Shown piece after piece: positions 27,487-36,721 of a DNA stretch of 64,000 bases. The position numbers were made by a program, and so were the translations under genes. Position 1 is the stretch's first letter. Every line of letters starts with the position of its first letter. The notes beneath the pieces were generated by a model that made no database searches, had not been told where the DNA came from, and worked only from the letters and a program-made list of their open reading frames with translations. Source of the DNA: Arthrobacter sp. UNC362MFTsu5.1 (GTDB lineage: Bacteria > Actinomycetota > Actinomycetes > Actinomycetales > Micrococcaceae). The DNA lies in the NCBI RefSeq assembly GCF_000685965.1, contig NZ_JMLE01000001.1, forward strand, positions 372,001 to 436,000. Direction: 5' to 3'.

Positions 27487-27521
27487 CCGGCGTCCACGGG
27501 TCCGGAACGGGCCGCTCCGGC

Positions 27522-27527
27522 TATTGT
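27522..27527 (+). promoter_or_regulatory. -10 box of a probable leaderless promoter (metallopeptidase)
   Basis: TATTGT lies 6 bases before ATG 27534 with no ribosome binding site. It is back to back with the ligase promoter in a 60-base gap, so their -35 regions overlap. Confidence 0.5.
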
Positions 27528-27533
27528 GACAAT

Positions 27534-28415
27534 ATGAGTTTCAACGACAATGTCCAGCTGGATCCGTCGCAGGTCCAGGACCGCCGCGGCATGGGCCGCG
27601 GAACCAAGATCGGCGGCGGCATCGGGGGCGGAATCATCCTGCTGCTGGCCGCACTGCTGGGAATCAATCCCCAGCTGCTGGAAGGCCTGACCGGGACGGT
27701 TCAGGAGCCGCAGAGCACGGGAAGTGCACCGGCCTGCGAGTCCGGCGCCGACGCCGACGCGCGTCTGGACTGCCGCATCACCGGCACGGTGAACAGCCTC
27801 AACGCTTTTTGGCCGGCGTACCTTGCGCAGTACAAGACGGAGTACCCGCGTCCCACCACGGTGATCTTCAGCCAGGCCACGGATACCGGCTGCGGCGGTG
27901 CAACCTCCGAGGTGGGTCCGTTCTACTGCCCGGCTGACACCACCGCCTACTTCGATCCCGGCTTCTTCCAGGACCTGGTGGACCGCTTCGGATCGTCCGG
28001 CGGCCCGCTGGCCCAGGAGTATGTGGTGGCGCACGAGTTCGGCCACCACGTCCAGAACATCCTGGGCAACCTTGACCGCGCCCAGCAGGATCCGCAGGGT
28101 CCCGAATCGGGTGCCGTCCGTGTCGAACTGCAGGCGGACTGCTACGCCGGACTCTGGGTCCGGCACGCCACCACCCAGCAGGATCCCAAAACCGGGCAGC
28201 CGTTCCTTGAGCCGCTGACCCAGCAGGACCTGAATGATGCGCTCTCCGCGGCTTCCGCCGTTGGTGATGACCGCATCCAAAAGGCAGCTACCGGCCGCGT
28301 TTCACCGGAGGCCTGGACCCACGGTTCCAGCGAACAGCGGCAGAGATGGTTCTACCAGGGCTACAAGACCGGCGACATCAACCAGTGCGATACGTTCAGT
28401 GCCGCCGCGCTCTAG
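27534..28415 (+). CDS. membrane-anchored neutral zinc metallopeptidase
   Basis: This 293-residue protein of the YpfJ/neutral zinc metallopeptidase family has a short Gly-rich cytoplasmic N-terminus, one membrane helix (about 24-45) and an extracytoplasmic domain. The zinc motif HEFGHH is at 167-172 and a probable third ligand lies in VELQADCYAGLW. Several Cys (for example ACESGADADARLDC and DTGCGG) suggest disulfides. Its substrates are unknown. The gene is followed by a strong hairpin and converges on the suf cluster. Confidence 0.9.
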   Translation: MSFNDNVQLDPSQVQDRRGMGRGTKIGGGIGGGIILLLAALLGINPQLLEGLTGTVQEPQSTGSAPACESGADADARLDCRITGTVNSLNAFWPAYLAQYKTEYPRPTTVIFSQATDTGCGGATSEVGPFYCPADTTAYFDPGFFQDLVDRFGSSGGPLAQEYVVAHEFGHHVQNILGNLDRAQQDPQGPESGAVRVELQADCYAGLWVRHATTQQDPKTGQPFLEPLTQQDLNDALSAASAVGDDRIQKAATGRVSPEAWTHGSSEQRQRWFYQGYKTGDINQCDTFSAAAL

Positions 28416-28429
28416 CTGAACAGAAAAGT

Positions 28430-28478
28430 ACGACGGCGGCCGGTTACCTTCCCAGGGAAGGTAACCGGCCGCCGTCGT
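28430..28478. terminator. perfect 24-bp hairpin, bidirectional terminator
   Basis: The arms 28430-28453 and 28455-28478 are exact complements (core GGCCGGTTACCTTCCC) with one base between them. On the minus strand ACTTTTCTG follows, supporting termination of the suf transcript; on the plus strand TTATTT follows the metallopeptidase gene. Confidence 0.8.
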
Positions 28479-28502
28479 TATTTAACGGGGGTTTAACCGT
28501 TG

Positions 28503-28835
28503 TTAGATGTTGAAGCCCAAGGCCCGCATCTGGTCGCGTCCGTCTTCGGTGATCCGCTCGGGACCCCATGGCGGCATCCACACCCAGTTCAGCCGCCATT
28601 CGTCCACGACGCCGTCCAGGGCCTTGCCGACCTGCTCCTCGATGACGTCCGTGAGCGGGCACGCCGCCGTGGTGAGCGTCATGTCGATCAGCAGGGCGCC
28701 GTCGTCGTCCGAATACTTGAGGCCGTACAGCAGCCCCAGGTCAACAATGTTGACGCCGAGCTCGGGGTCGATGACGTCCTTCAGTGCCTCTTCGACATCT
28801 TCGAGGCCCGTACGGGCCGCTTTGATTTCGGTCAT
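28503..28835 (-). CDS. SufT-like MIP18-family Fe-S assembly factor (DUF59)
   Basis: This 110-residue protein of the MIP18/DUF59 family takes part in Fe-S cluster maturation. Family blocks are VIDPELGVNIVDLGLLYGL and LTTAACPLTDVIEEQV, with the single conserved Cys in the second. It is the last gene of the suf operon, 13 bases after sufC. The name SufT fits by position, but I leave the symbol open. Confidence 0.88.
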   Translation of the reverse strand: MTEIKAARTGLEDVEEALKDVIDPELGVNIVDLGLLYGLKYSDDDGALLIDMTLTTAACPLTDVIEEQVGKALDGVVDEWRLNWVWMPPWGPERITEDGRDQMRALGFNI

Positions 28836-28848
28836 GGCGTTGTCCTAA

Positions 28849-29646
28849 CTAGCCCTGGACTGCAGCGTCGGCTGCAGAGATGGTGGCTGCGCCGGCACCC
28901 TTGGCGTAACGGTCGTAGCCCTCTTCTTCGAGGCGGTCGGCAAGTTCCGGGCCGCCTTCTTCGACAACCTGGCCGTCGACGAAAACGTGGACGAACTCAG
29001 GCTTGATGTAGCGCAGGATCCGCGTGTAGTGCGTGATGAGCAGCGTGCCCATGTTGCCTTCGGCGTGGGCGCGGTTGACGCCCTCGGAGACGACCTTCAG
29101 CGCGTCGACGTCCAGGCCGGAGTCGGTCTCGTCCAGCACGGCGAACTTCGGCTTGAAAAGCTCAAGCTGGAGGATCTCCACGCGCTTCTTTTCGCCGCCG
29201 GAGAAGCCTTCGTTGACGTTGCGCTGGGTGAAGTCGGCGTCGATGCGCAGCTTCTGCATGGCGGCCTTGACGTCCTTGGTCCAGGTACGCAGCTTCGGCG
29301 CTTCGCCGTCGATGGCGGTCTTGGCAGTGCGGAGGAAGTTGGTCATGCTCACACCGGGAACCTCCACCGGGTACTGCATGGCCAGGAAGACGCCGGCGCG
29401 GGCGCGCTCGTCCACGGACATGGCCAGGACGTCTTCGCCGTCCAGCGTGATGGAACCGCTGGTGACGTTGTAGCGCGGGTGGCCGGCTATGGTTGACGCC
29501 AGGGTGGACTTGCCCGAACCGTTGGGGCCCATGATGGCGTGCGTCTCACCGGTCCTGATGGTCAGGCTGACGCCTTTCAGGATCTCCTTGGTGCCCTGCT
29601 CGGTCTCAATGCTGACGTGCAGGTCCTTGATCTCAAGAGTTGACAT
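28849..29646 (-). CDS. sufC: Fe-S cluster assembly ATPase SufC
   Basis: This 265-residue ABC-type ATPase works with SufB and SufD to build Fe-S clusters. Walker A is GPNGSGKST at 40-48, the signature region is FSGGEKKRVEILQ, Walker B is FAVLDETDSGLDVDAL and the H-loop is LITHYTRIL. These SufC-specific variants separate it from transport ATPases. The start is ATG at 29646. Confidence 0.96.
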   Translation of the reverse strand: MSTLEIKDLHVSIETEQGTKEILKGVSLTIRTGETHAIMGPNGSGKSTLASTIAGHPRYNVTSGSITLDGEDVLAMSVDERARAGVFLAMQYPVEVPGVSMTNFLRTAKTAIDGEAPKLRTWTKDVKAAMQKLRIDADFTQRNVNEGFSGGEKKRVEILQLELFKPKFAVLDETDSGLDVDALKVVSEGVNRAHAEGNMGTLLITHYTRILRYIKPEFVHVFVDGQVVEEGGPELADRLEEEGYDRYAKGAGAATISAADAAVQG

Positions 29647-29689
29647 GCTCTTCTTTCTTTTCGTTCGTAAGTCTTGTGAAGCCGGGCGC

Positions 29690-30046
29690 TCAGTAGTTGT
29701 TGACCGTGGCGCCGTTCAGAACATTGGTCACGTCCACGTAGACGTCGTCACCGTGAAGCTCGACGGCGAAGACCGGCACGGGATCGTAGGCAGGAAGCTG
29801 AAGCGGCTGGCCGTTCCGCAGGTCGAACTGCGAGCCGTGGCCCCAGCACTCGATCGCGCAGCCTTCAACCTCGCCTTCAGACAGCGAGATGTCCGCGTGC
29901 GAGCAGGTGTCGCCGATGGCGTGGATGTCGCCCATCGAATCCTTGACGACCGCTACGGGGTAGTCGTCGATCAGGATGCGCAGCGCCTGTTTCACCTGGA
30001 TGTCGTTGGCATTGCATACCAGTTCACCCTTGGGCTGTTCACTCAT
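29690..30046 (-). CDS. Rieske-type ferredoxin in suf operon
   Basis: This 118-residue Rieske [2Fe-2S] protein has ligands Cys48 and His50 (DTCSHAD) and Cys67 and His70 (ECWGHGSQFD). It is usually annotated as a non-heme iron oxygenase ferredoxin subunit, but no oxygenase is nearby. It sits between sufD and sufC, so it more likely supplies electrons for, or acts as acceptor in, Fe-S assembly; that is inferred from position. Confidence 0.92.
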   Translation of the reverse strand: MSEQPKGELVCNANDIQVKQALRILIDDYPVAVVKDSMGDIHAIGDTCSHADISLSEGEVEGCAIECWGHGSQFDLRNGQPLQLPAYDPVPVFAVELHGDDVYVDVTNVLNGATVNNY

Positions 30047-30065
30047 GCGTTCCGGCCTGCCCGTT

Positions 30066-31316
30066 TCAGTTTTCGCTCGCGGCGAGCTCGCGCTCGACAG
30101 CTTCGGTCAGGCGCTCTTCGAGTGCCGGAACGTTGATCTTCTGGATGATTTCGTTGAGGAACCCGCGGACCACCAGGCGGCGGGCAACATCCTCGGGGAT
30201 GCCGCGGGCCATGAGGTAGAACAGGTGCTCATCGTCGAAACGCCCGGTGGAGCTTGCGTGCCCGGCACCTTCGATAAGGCCCGTCTCGATTTCCAGGTTC
30301 GGAACCGAGTCCGCGCGGCAACCGTCCGTCAGGATCAGGTTCTGGTTCTTCTCGTACGAGTCGGTGCCCAGGGCCTGCTTCTGGATCAGGACATCGCCCA
30401 CCCATACGGTGTGCGCGTCCTTGCCCTGCAGGGCGCCCTTGTAGAGCACATTCGATTTGCAGTTGGCCACGTTGTGGTCCACGAACGAGCGGTGCTCCAG
30501 GTGCTGTCCGGCGTCGGCGAAGTAGAGGCCCAGCAGCTCGGCCTCGGCGCCCTCGCCCGAGAATCGGACGTTGGAGTTCAGGCGCACGATGGATCCGCCC
30601 AGGGACACGGCGATGTGCTTGTACACAGCGTCCTTGCCAACCTGCGCGTCGTGCTGCGCGAGGTGCTTGGCGTCGTCTTCCCAGAGCTGGACCGAGATCA
30701 CGGTGAGCTTGGCGCCTTCACCGACGATGACTTCCAGGTTGCCGTTGTGGTCGGCGGCACCGGTGTGCTCCAGGATCACGACGCTGCGGGAGTTGGCGCC
30801 CGCTTCAAGCACGTAGTGTGCGTTGGAGCGGTGGCCGGCGCCCCGGCCGTGGACCAGGATGCGGAGCGGCTCGGCGGGTTCGGCGTCCGCGGGGATGACG
30901 ACGTGCAGCGCCTCCTCCGTGTTGGCGGAGGCGACGGCGGCGGCACGGTCCGCGGGGACCAGGACGGTTCCGCGCGGTGCTGACCCGGCAGCCAGCGGGG
31001 TGCGGACATACCCTTCCGGCGCGTCGACCGTGAAGTCGGCGGCCGGTGCGGGATCAAGATCCGTCGCGGTGTCGGAGAGCAGGTTGGCAAGCCCGCGGAC
31101 CGGGCTGAAGCGCCATTCTTCTTCGCGGCCCGTGGGCAGCGGGAAGTCGGCGACATTGAAGCTCGTGAGGCGTTCGGCGCGGGAGGACATTACGGTCACG
31201 CCGTGATTGTGGCCGTGGTCCACCTTGGCGGCGACCAGTCCCTCGCCTTCCTCGGTGAAGCCTGCGATGGAAGGCGCCCCGATGCGGGCCTTTTCAGTAA
31301 CAGTTTCGGCAGTCAT
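30066..31316 (-). CDS. sufD: Fe-S cluster assembly protein SufD
   Basis: This 416-residue beta-helix scaffold partner of SufB has the C-terminal SUF block with HASSTGRFDDEHLFYLMARG and FLNEII. An N-terminal helical region of about 150 residues precedes the beta-helix. The ATG start overlaps the sufB stop by one base (TAATG), indicating coupled translation. Confidence 0.95.
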   Translation of the reverse strand: MTAETVTEKARIGAPSIAGFTEEGEGLVAAKVDHGHNHGVTVMSSRAERLTSFNVADFPLPTGREEEWRFSPVRGLANLLSDTATDLDPAPAADFTVDAPEGYVRTPLAAGSAPRGTVLVPADRAAAVASANTEEALHVVIPADAEPAEPLRILVHGRGAGHRSNAHYVLEAGANSRSVVILEHTGAADHNGNLEVIVGEGAKLTVISVQLWEDDAKHLAQHDAQVGKDAVYKHIAVSLGGSIVRLNSNVRFSGEGAEAELLGLYFADAGQHLEHRSFVDHNVANCKSNVLYKGALQGKDAHTVWVGDVLIQKQALGTDSYEKNQNLILTDGCRADSVPNLEIETGLIEGAGHASSTGRFDDEHLFYLMARGIPEDVARRLVVRGFLNEIIQKINVPALEERLTEAVERELAASEN

Positions 31317-32779
31317 TAACCGACGGATCCTTCCATCTGGAGTTCAATGAGGCGGTTCAGCTCGAGGGCGTATTCCATCGGCAGCTCGCGGGCGATCGGC
31401 TCGATGAAGCCGCGCACGATCATCGCCATGGCTTCGTCTTCGCGCATGCCGCGGGACATGAGGTAGAAGAGCTGCTCTTCGGAAACGCGCGAGACAGTTG
31501 CCTCGTGGCCCAGCTGGACGTCATCTTCGCGGATGTCGATGTACGGGTACGTGTCCGACCGGCTGATCGTGTCCACGAGGAGGGCGTCGCAGCGGACCGT
31601 GTTGGCCGAGTGCTTGGCGCCTTCGCGAACCTGGACCAGGCCGCGGTAAGCGGCACGGCCGCCGCCGCGGGCCACGGACTTGGAGATGATGGAGCTCTTG
31701 GTGTTCGGTGCGATGTGCACCATCTTCGAGCCCGTGTCCTGGTGCTGGCCTTCGCCGGCGAACGCGATGGACAGGGTTTCGCCCTTGGCGTGCTCGCCCA
31801 CAAGGTAGACGGCCGGGTACTTCATGGTCACCTTGGAGCCGATGTTGCCATCGATCCATTCCATGGTGGCGCCCTCTTCGCAGATGGCGCGCTTGGTGAC
31901 CAGGTTGTACACGTTCGTGGACCAGTTCTGGATGGTGGTGTAGCGGACGCGGGCGCCCTTCTTCACGATGATTTCCACCACGGCGGAGTGCAGCGAGTCC
32001 GAGGTGTAGATCGGCGCGGTGCAGCCTTCGATGTAGTGGACGTAGGAGTCCTCGTCGGCAATGATCAGGGTGCGCTCGAACTGGCCCATGTTTTCCGTGT
32101 TGATGCGGAAGTAAGCCTGCAGCGGGATGTCCACGTGGACGCCCTTGGGGACGTACACGAAGGAACCGCCGGACCAGACAGCCGTGTTCAGCGAAGCGAA
32201 CTTGTTGTCGCCCACCGGGATGATGGTGCCGAAGTACTCCTGGAAGATCTCCGGGTGCTCGCGCAGCGCGGTGTCCGTGTCCAGGAAGATGACGCCCTGC
32301 TGTTCCAGGTCCTCGCGGATCTGGTGGTACACAACCTCGGACTCGTACTGTGCTGCGACGCCTGAAACCAGGCGGCTGCGCTCGGCTTCCGGAATGCCCA
32401 GCTTCTCGTAGGTATTGCGGATGTCCTCGGGGAGGTCCTCCCACGTGGCGGCCTGCTTCTCGGTGGAGCGCACGAAGTACTTGATGTTGTCGAAGTCGAT
32501 GCCCGAGAGGTCTGCACCCCAGGTGGGCATGGGCTTGCGGTCGAAGTACTTCAGGCCCTTCAGACGCAGGTCCAGCATCCACTCCGGCTCGTTCTTCTTG
32601 GCCGAAATGTCCCGGACAACTTCGTCGTTGATGCCACGACGTGCGTTGGCTCCGACATCGTTCTTGTCGGCCCAGCCGTACTCATAGGTGCCAATACCGT
32701 GGAGCTCGGGGTTCTTCTCCAGAATCTCCGAAATCACAGTAGTTTCAGCAACCTTGTTCTCTGATAGTTGGTCCGTCAT
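31316..32779 (-). CDS. sufB: Fe-S cluster assembly protein SufB
   Basis: This main scaffold of the SUF complex has 487 residues. Typical blocks are the central beta-helix with [11 protein letters not shown], the [15 protein letters not shown] region and the C-terminal [16 protein letters not shown]. The start is ATG at 32779, with AAAGG five bases upstream; a GTG sits directly before it. sufR ends at this same position, so the regulator and sufB are contiguous. Confidence 0.95.
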   Translation of the reverse strand: MTDQLSENKVAETTVISEILEKNPELHGIGTYEYGWADKNDVGANARRGINDEVVRDISAKKNEPEWMLDLRLKGLKYFDRKPMPTWGADLSGIDFDNIKYFVRSTEKQAATWEDLPEDIRNTYEKLGIPEAERSRLVSGVAAQYESEVVYHQIREDLEQQGVIFLDTDTALREHPEIFQEYFGTIIPVGDNKFASLNTAVWSGGSFVYVPKGVHVDIPLQAYFRINTENMGQFERTLIIADEDSYVHYIEGCTAPIYTSDSLHSAVVEIIVKKGARVRYTTIQNWSTNVYNLVTKRAICEEGATMEWIDGNIGSKVTMKYPAVYLVGEHAKGETLSIAFAGEGQHQDTGSKMVHIAPNTKSSIISKSVARGGGRAAYRGLVQVREGAKHSANTVRCDALLVDTISRSDTYPYIDIREDDVQLGHEATVSRVSEEQLFYLMSRGMREDEAMAMIVRGFIEPIARELPMEYALELNRLIELQMEGSVG

Positions 32780-33645
32780 CACGGCCTTTCTTGCAGATGG
32801 TTGGATACTTCGCCCAGGCTGTCCGTGGTGTGTCCGGAGCCGGCAGGCCCCTTGGCCGGACGGCCTGTAGGTATGTGGGTGGTGCAGACGTGTCCGCCAC
32901 GTGCCAGTGTGGACAGCCGCCGTACGTCAACGCCGACGAGCCGGGAAAACACTTCGGTTTCGACGTCGCAGAACACGGGGAACTTGGTGGCAAGCTGCTG
33001 GATGGGGCAATGCCCCTGGCACAGCTGGACGCTGGAGAGCGCAGCGGGGAGCGGCACCTTGGCCTCGATGGAGGCCGCGGAGGCCACGAAGCCGTCGCGG
33101 CTTAACGCGGCGGAAAGAGCTTGCGCCCGTGCGGTGATATCCGGTCCGGCGGCCTCGATCTCCGGCGCGTAGCGGCGCTCCATGTCGGAAAAACGCTCGA
33201 CGGCGAACTCGCGGACGGCGTCGGGTCCGGCGATTTCCCCCAGGCGCTGGAGGGCCAGGCCGGCAATGTCGAGGTAGTCGTCGCCGAGGGTGGACTGGCC
33301 CTGCGTGCTCAGGACGTAGCGCCTCGCCGGGCGTCCTGCGCCGGCCCCTGCCTTCGCCACACGCTTGACTTCAATGACACCGCTGCGGGAGAGGTGGTCC
33401 AGGTGGCGGCGGACGGCCGCGGGAGTGAAGCCGAGCAGGTCGCCGAGTTCAGCTGCGCTGACCGGACCGTGCTCCAGCACCGCATTCAGGACGCGGTCGC
33501 GGGTGCGTTCGTCCGAGTCCGCCGGCAGCGTGTGCGGCGTGGCGGGCTGCCGGCCTGCGGGCGAAGAACTCCCGGGCCGGAACGGGCCGGCGGCGCCATC
33601 TGGCGCGGCGGACCCGGTTCGGGGCGCAGAAAGTCGAGTGCTCAT
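32779..33645 (-). CDS. sufR: SufR-type Fe-S cluster transcriptional regulator
   Basis: The 288-residue regulator has a winged HTH (about 45-95; [21 protein letters not shown]) and a C-terminal sensor with Cys209, Cys213, Cys226 and Cys254 (LCQGHC, FCDVE, GHVCTTH), matching the Fe-S-ligating Cys set of SufR. It likely represses the suf operon when clusters are plentiful. The first 40 residues are Pro/Gly/Ser-rich and poorly conserved in character. ATG 33645 is chosen; a GTG at 33654 is possible. It heads sufR-sufB-sufD-Rieske-sufC-sufT-like. Confidence 0.88.
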   Translation of the reverse strand: MSTRLSAPRTGSAAPDGAAGPFRPGSSSPAGRQPATPHTLPADSDERTRDRVLNAVLEHGPVSAAELGDLLGFTPAAVRRHLDHLSRSGVIEVKRVAKAGAGAGRPARRYVLSTQGQSTLGDDYLDIAGLALQRLGEIAGPDAVREFAVERFSDMERRYAPEIEAAGPDITARAQALSAALSRDGFVASAASIEAKVPLPAALSSVQLCQGHCPIQQLATKFPVFCDVETEVFSRLVGVDVRRLSTLARGGHVCTTHIPTGRPAKGPAGSGHTTDSLGEVSNHLQERP

Positions 33646-33747
33646 GGAATACACAACACAATCATGTCGTAATTTACTCCCCCGTACTAGTAAGGCGAGG
33701 CTGACCTTCGGTCACATCCCGTCGGGTGGTGCGCCTACTACATCCCG

Positions 33748-33753
33748 TAGAAT
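33748..33753 (+). promoter_or_regulatory. -10 box of a probable leaderless promoter (ABC-2 ATPase)
   Basis: TAGAAT lies 6 bases before GTG 33760 and no ribosome binding site is present. The 114 bases between sufR and this gene also hold the suf promoter. Confidence 0.55.
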
Positions 33754-33759
33754 GCTTTG

Positions 33760-34728
33760 GTGCGATCTCCCGATTCTCCCGTCCTGTCCATTAAGGGACT
33801 CATTAAGGACGTTGGCCCGCTGGCCTCCCTTGACGGCAAGATGCTCCGGGTGGTCAGCGGCGTTTCCCTCGCCGCCGAACCCGGGCAGGTCACTGCCCTG
33901 CTGGGGGCCAACGGTGCCGGTAAGACAACCACCATCGAATGTGCGCAGGGCCTGCAGCGGCGGTCCGGCGGGACGGTCACCCTGCTGGGCCAGGACCCGG
34001 ACACCGCAGGGGCGTCACTCCGTTCCCGGGTGGGTGTCATGCTGCAGGACGGCGGGCTGCCGCCGTCGGCCCGTCCCATCCCGCTCCTGAAGCATATCGC
34101 CGGGATGTACCGGAATCCATGGCCTGTCGATGAGCTGATCGGACGGCTGGGCATTGACACCTTTAGCCGGACCACCGTCCGGCGCCTTTCGGGCGGGCAG
34201 CGCCAGCGGCTTGCCCTGGCTGCGGCCCTCGTGGGAAACCCCGAAGTCCTCTTCCTGGACGAACCGAGTGCAGGACTGGATCCGCAGTCCCGCCAGCTCG
34301 TTTTCGAACTGATTTCGGAGCTGCGGGACGCCGGCATGGGAATCATCCTGACGACCCACCTCATGGACGACGCCCAGCGCCTGGCTGATTACGTGTACAT
34401 CATCGACGCCGGCAGGAACGTGGCCGAAGGAACAGTGGCCCAGCTGCTGATGCGGAACCTGAGCACGGATGCCGCGCAGGAACATGTCCGCACACTGCTT
34501 TTCGAGGCCCGGCCCGGACTGGACTTCACGGGCGTGCTGCCCGCCGCCGTCGACGTCCGCGAAACCAGGGCGGGAAGCTACGCCGCTACCGGCGCGCTGA
34601 CACCGGAAGACCTGGCAGCGCTGACAGCCTGGTGGGCCGCGCAAGGCATCATGCCCGGGTCCATGAGCCTGGAGGCACGGAGCCTGGAAGACGTATTTTT
34701 GGATATTTCGGGAAGGGAGATCCGATGA
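33760..34728 (+). CDS. ABC-2 type transporter ATP-binding protein
   Basis: The 322-residue ATPase has Walker A GANGAGKTT, Q-loop MLQDGGLP, signature LSGGQRQRLAL, Walker B VLFLDEPSAGLD and H-loop LTTHLMDD. A C-terminal extension (about 230-322) ending in LEARSLEDVFLDISGREI is typical of DrrA/CcmA-like exporters. GTG at 33760 is preferred to TTG at 33757 because of the -10 spacing. It overlaps its permease gene by 4 bases and is conserved next to ctaA in related actinobacteria; the substrate is unknown. Confidence 0.88.
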   Translation: MRSPDSPVLSIKGLIKDVGPLASLDGKMLRVVSGVSLAAEPGQVTALLGANGAGKTTTIECAQGLQRRSGGTVTLLGQDPDTAGASLRSRVGVMLQDGGLPPSARPIPLLKHIAGMYRNPWPVDELIGRLGIDTFSRTTVRRLSGGQRQRLALAAALVGNPEVLFLDEPSAGLDPQSRQLVFELISELRDAGMGIILTTHLMDDAQRLADYVYIIDAGRNVAEGTVAQLLMRNLSTDAAQEHVRTLLFEARPGLDFTGVLPAAVDVRETRAGSYAATGALTPEDLAALTAWWAAQGIMPGSMSLEARSLEDVFLDISGREIR

Positions 34729-35483
34729 GCCGGGTCCTCGGCAGCGCTCCTGCCCCGCTTCTTCGCCGCATTCTGCTGCAGGGCAGGTACGAGGCGCTGA
34801 CGATGCTGCGGAACGGCGAGCAACTCATCCTTGCAGTCGTCCTGCCGCTGCTTGCCCTGGTGGGCCTGACCGTCACCCCGTTGCTGGACGGCCTGGGGGG
34901 CACCCGGGTTGACGTTGCGGTGCCGGGCATCCTCGCTTTGTGCGCCATGTCCACCGCTTTCACCGGCCAGGGCATCTCCACCGGCTTTGACCGGCGCTAC
35001 GGGGTGCTGCGTTTCCTGTCCACCACTCCCCTGGGCCGGACGGGCCTGATCGCCGGCAAGATCCTGGCAGTCCTGGCAGTCCTGGTCCTCCAGGTAGTGG
35101 TGGTGGGCGCGGTGGCGTTTGTGCTCGGCTGGAAGCCGACGACGGCGGGCTGGCTCCCGGCGCTGGTGCTCCTGGTTCTGGGGGCGGCAGCCTTCACAGC
35201 CCTGGGGCTGCTGGTGGCGGGTACGGTCCGGCCTGAGGCGACGCTGGCCATCACCAACCTCCTGTGGATCCTGCTCGGAGCCTTGGGCGGCATCGTCCTG
35301 CCGGCCGAACGGTTGCCCGGCCCGGCCCGGGAACTGGTGCACTTCCTGCCCTCCGGCGCCTTGGGCGAGGCCCTGAGGGACGCTTTCCTCGCCGGCACCT
35401 TCAATGGAGGCGCCACCCTAATCCTGCTGCTTTGGACGGCTATCGCCGGCGCAGCGGCCATCCGTTGGTTCAAGTGGAATTGA
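34725..35483 (+). CDS. ABC-2 type transporter permease
   Basis: This 252-residue permease has six predicted membrane helices of the ABC-2 superfamily. It includes the segment STGFDRRYGVLRFLSTTPLG between helices 2 and 3 and AERLPGPARELVHFLPSGAL before the last helix, both typical of DrrB-like permeases. The start is ATG at 34725, inside the end of the ATPase gene (ATGA) with GGGAG upstream. ctaA follows after 7 bases, so the transporter and heme A synthase are probably co-transcribed. Confidence 0.87.
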   Translation: MSRVLGSAPAPLLRRILLQGRYEALTMLRNGEQLILAVVLPLLALVGLTVTPLLDGLGGTRVDVAVPGILALCAMSTAFTGQGISTGFDRRYGVLRFLSTTPLGRTGLIAGKILAVLAVLVLQVVVVGAVAFVLGWKPTTAGWLPALVLLVLGAAAFTALGLLVAGTVRPEATLAITNLLWILLGALGGIVLPAERLPGPARELVHFLPSGALGEALRDAFLAGTFNGGATLILLLWTAIAGAAAIRWFKWN

Positions 35484-35490
35484 GAAAACC

Positions 35491-36435
35491 GTGAGTACGG
35501 CATCGCGCCTCCCCCAAATCCTAGGACGCATGACGTCCAAGCTCCCCGTTACGGTCGACTCGACCGTCCGACGGCTGGCCGTCCTGTCACTGATCGGGCA
35601 GACGGTGCTTGTGGTGACCGGCGGCGCGGTCCGCCTCACCGCGTCCGGACTCGGCTGCCCCACCTGGCCCCGCTGCACTGACGTGTCACTGGTCAACACG
35701 CCGGAGATGGGCATCCACGGCTTCATCGAATTCGGAAACCGGCTCCTGACGTTCGCCCTGGCCGCAATCGCAGTCCTGATGCTGGTGTACCTGTGGAACC
35801 TGCGCAAAGAGCGCCGGGACCTGTTCCTGCTGGCCCTGGGCCTGCTGGCCAGCATCCCGGCACAGGCAGTCATCGGCGGCATTACGGTTCTCACCCAGCT
35901 CAACCCCTGGGTTGTGGGCCTGCACTTCCTGGTCTCGATGGCCCTCGTTGTTATCGCCACCCTGCTGGTCAACAGGGTGTACGGCCGTACGGGACGGTTC
36001 CCCGCCGTCGGACTTCCCGCCCTCCCGGGAGCCGCACGTCCGGTGATGGCCGCCGTCGCCCTGTTCTCCGCCGTCGCCGTGACCCTTGGCGTGGTGGTGA
36101 CGGGCGCCGGACCGCACGCGGGCGATGCGGACGCGCCCAGAAACGGCCTTGACTGGGATCTCTTCTCCCACATCCACGCTGTGCCGGCCTATCTCGTCAC
36201 CGCCGGAGCACTGTTCGGCGTGTTCCTTGTGTTCCGGGACCGGATCCAAGGCCCCTTCCGCACCGCAGTGCTGCTGCTGCTCGGAGTCACTGTGCTGCAG
36301 GCGGCCATCGGCTTCACGCAGTATTACAACGGCATTCCCGCCCTGCTGGTGGGCGCCCACATGCTGGGCGCCGCGCTGCTCATGAGCGCCGCCACGAACG
36401 CCGCGGACATCGCACGGTTCAGCCCGGCCAAGTAA
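35491..36435 (+). CDS. ctaA: heme A synthase (COX15/CtaA)
   Basis: This 314-residue membrane protein has eight helices and oxidises heme O to heme A for aa3-type cytochrome oxidase. Recognisable are VTGGAVRLTASGLGCPTWPRCT (with a Cys pair near the first extracytoplasmic loop), GIHGFIEFGNRLLT, and histidine-bearing helices such as GLHFLVSM, FSHIHAVPAYLV and VGAHMLGAAL. The start is GTG at 35491. An intrinsic terminator follows at 36506. Confidence 0.95.
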   Translation: MSTASRLPQILGRMTSKLPVTVDSTVRRLAVLSLIGQTVLVVTGGAVRLTASGLGCPTWPRCTDVSLVNTPEMGIHGFIEFGNRLLTFALAAIAVLMLVYLWNLRKERRDLFLLALGLLASIPAQAVIGGITVLTQLNPWVVGLHFLVSMALVVIATLLVNRVYGRTGRFPAVGLPALPGAARPVMAAVALFSAVAVTLGVVVTGAGPHAGDADAPRNGLDWDLFSHIHAVPAYLVTAGALFGVFLVFRDRIQGPFRTAVLLLLGVTVLQAAIGFTQYYNGIPALLVGAHMLGAALLMSAATNAADIARFSPAK

Positions 36436-36505
36436 GAACTGGCGGTGCTGCGGCACGAGGCCGTCACGTAAGACGCCTCCCGCTCAGCTGTACAGCCCTG
36501 AGAAG

Positions 36506-36540
36506 CACCCCGGACCGTAAGGACCGGGGTGTTTCTCTTT
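36506..36540 (+). terminator. intrinsic terminator after ctaA
   Basis: CACCCCGG-A-CC pairs with GG-A-CCGGGGTG (one A-A mismatch, loop GTAA), followed by TTTCTCTTT on the plus strand. It lies 70 bases after the ctaA stop. Confidence 0.8.
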
Positions 36541-36620
36541 GCCCCGCCGCACCCGGCGACGCTCGCTCACTTCCTGCGGTCCTTTCGACGACCCTCTCGC
36601 ACTCATGGCCGGACGACAGA

Positions 36621-36650
36621 ACCCTCCCTCACCTTGGGGTGAGGGAGGGT
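36621..36650. terminator. 13-bp perfect hairpin between ctaA and ctaB
   Basis: ACCCTCCCTCACC and its complement flank a TTGG loop. It lies 70 bases beyond the ctaB stop on the minus strand. There is no T-run. An imperfect copy of GTGAGGGAGGGTCCGGG follows at about 36670-36688. Confidence 0.5.
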
Positions 36651-36721
36651 CCGGGAGAAAGCGGCAGGTAGTGAGAGAGGGTCCGGGGTTGACCGGCGGG
36701 AAGTCGAAGTGGGAGAGGGAC

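Noticed and set aside
27474..28280. Long N-terminal extension of the acyl-CoA ligase frame
   Set aside because: It would run antisense through the zinc metallopeptidase gene. The ligase fold begins at MPFLNRL, and a -10 box fits a start at 27473.
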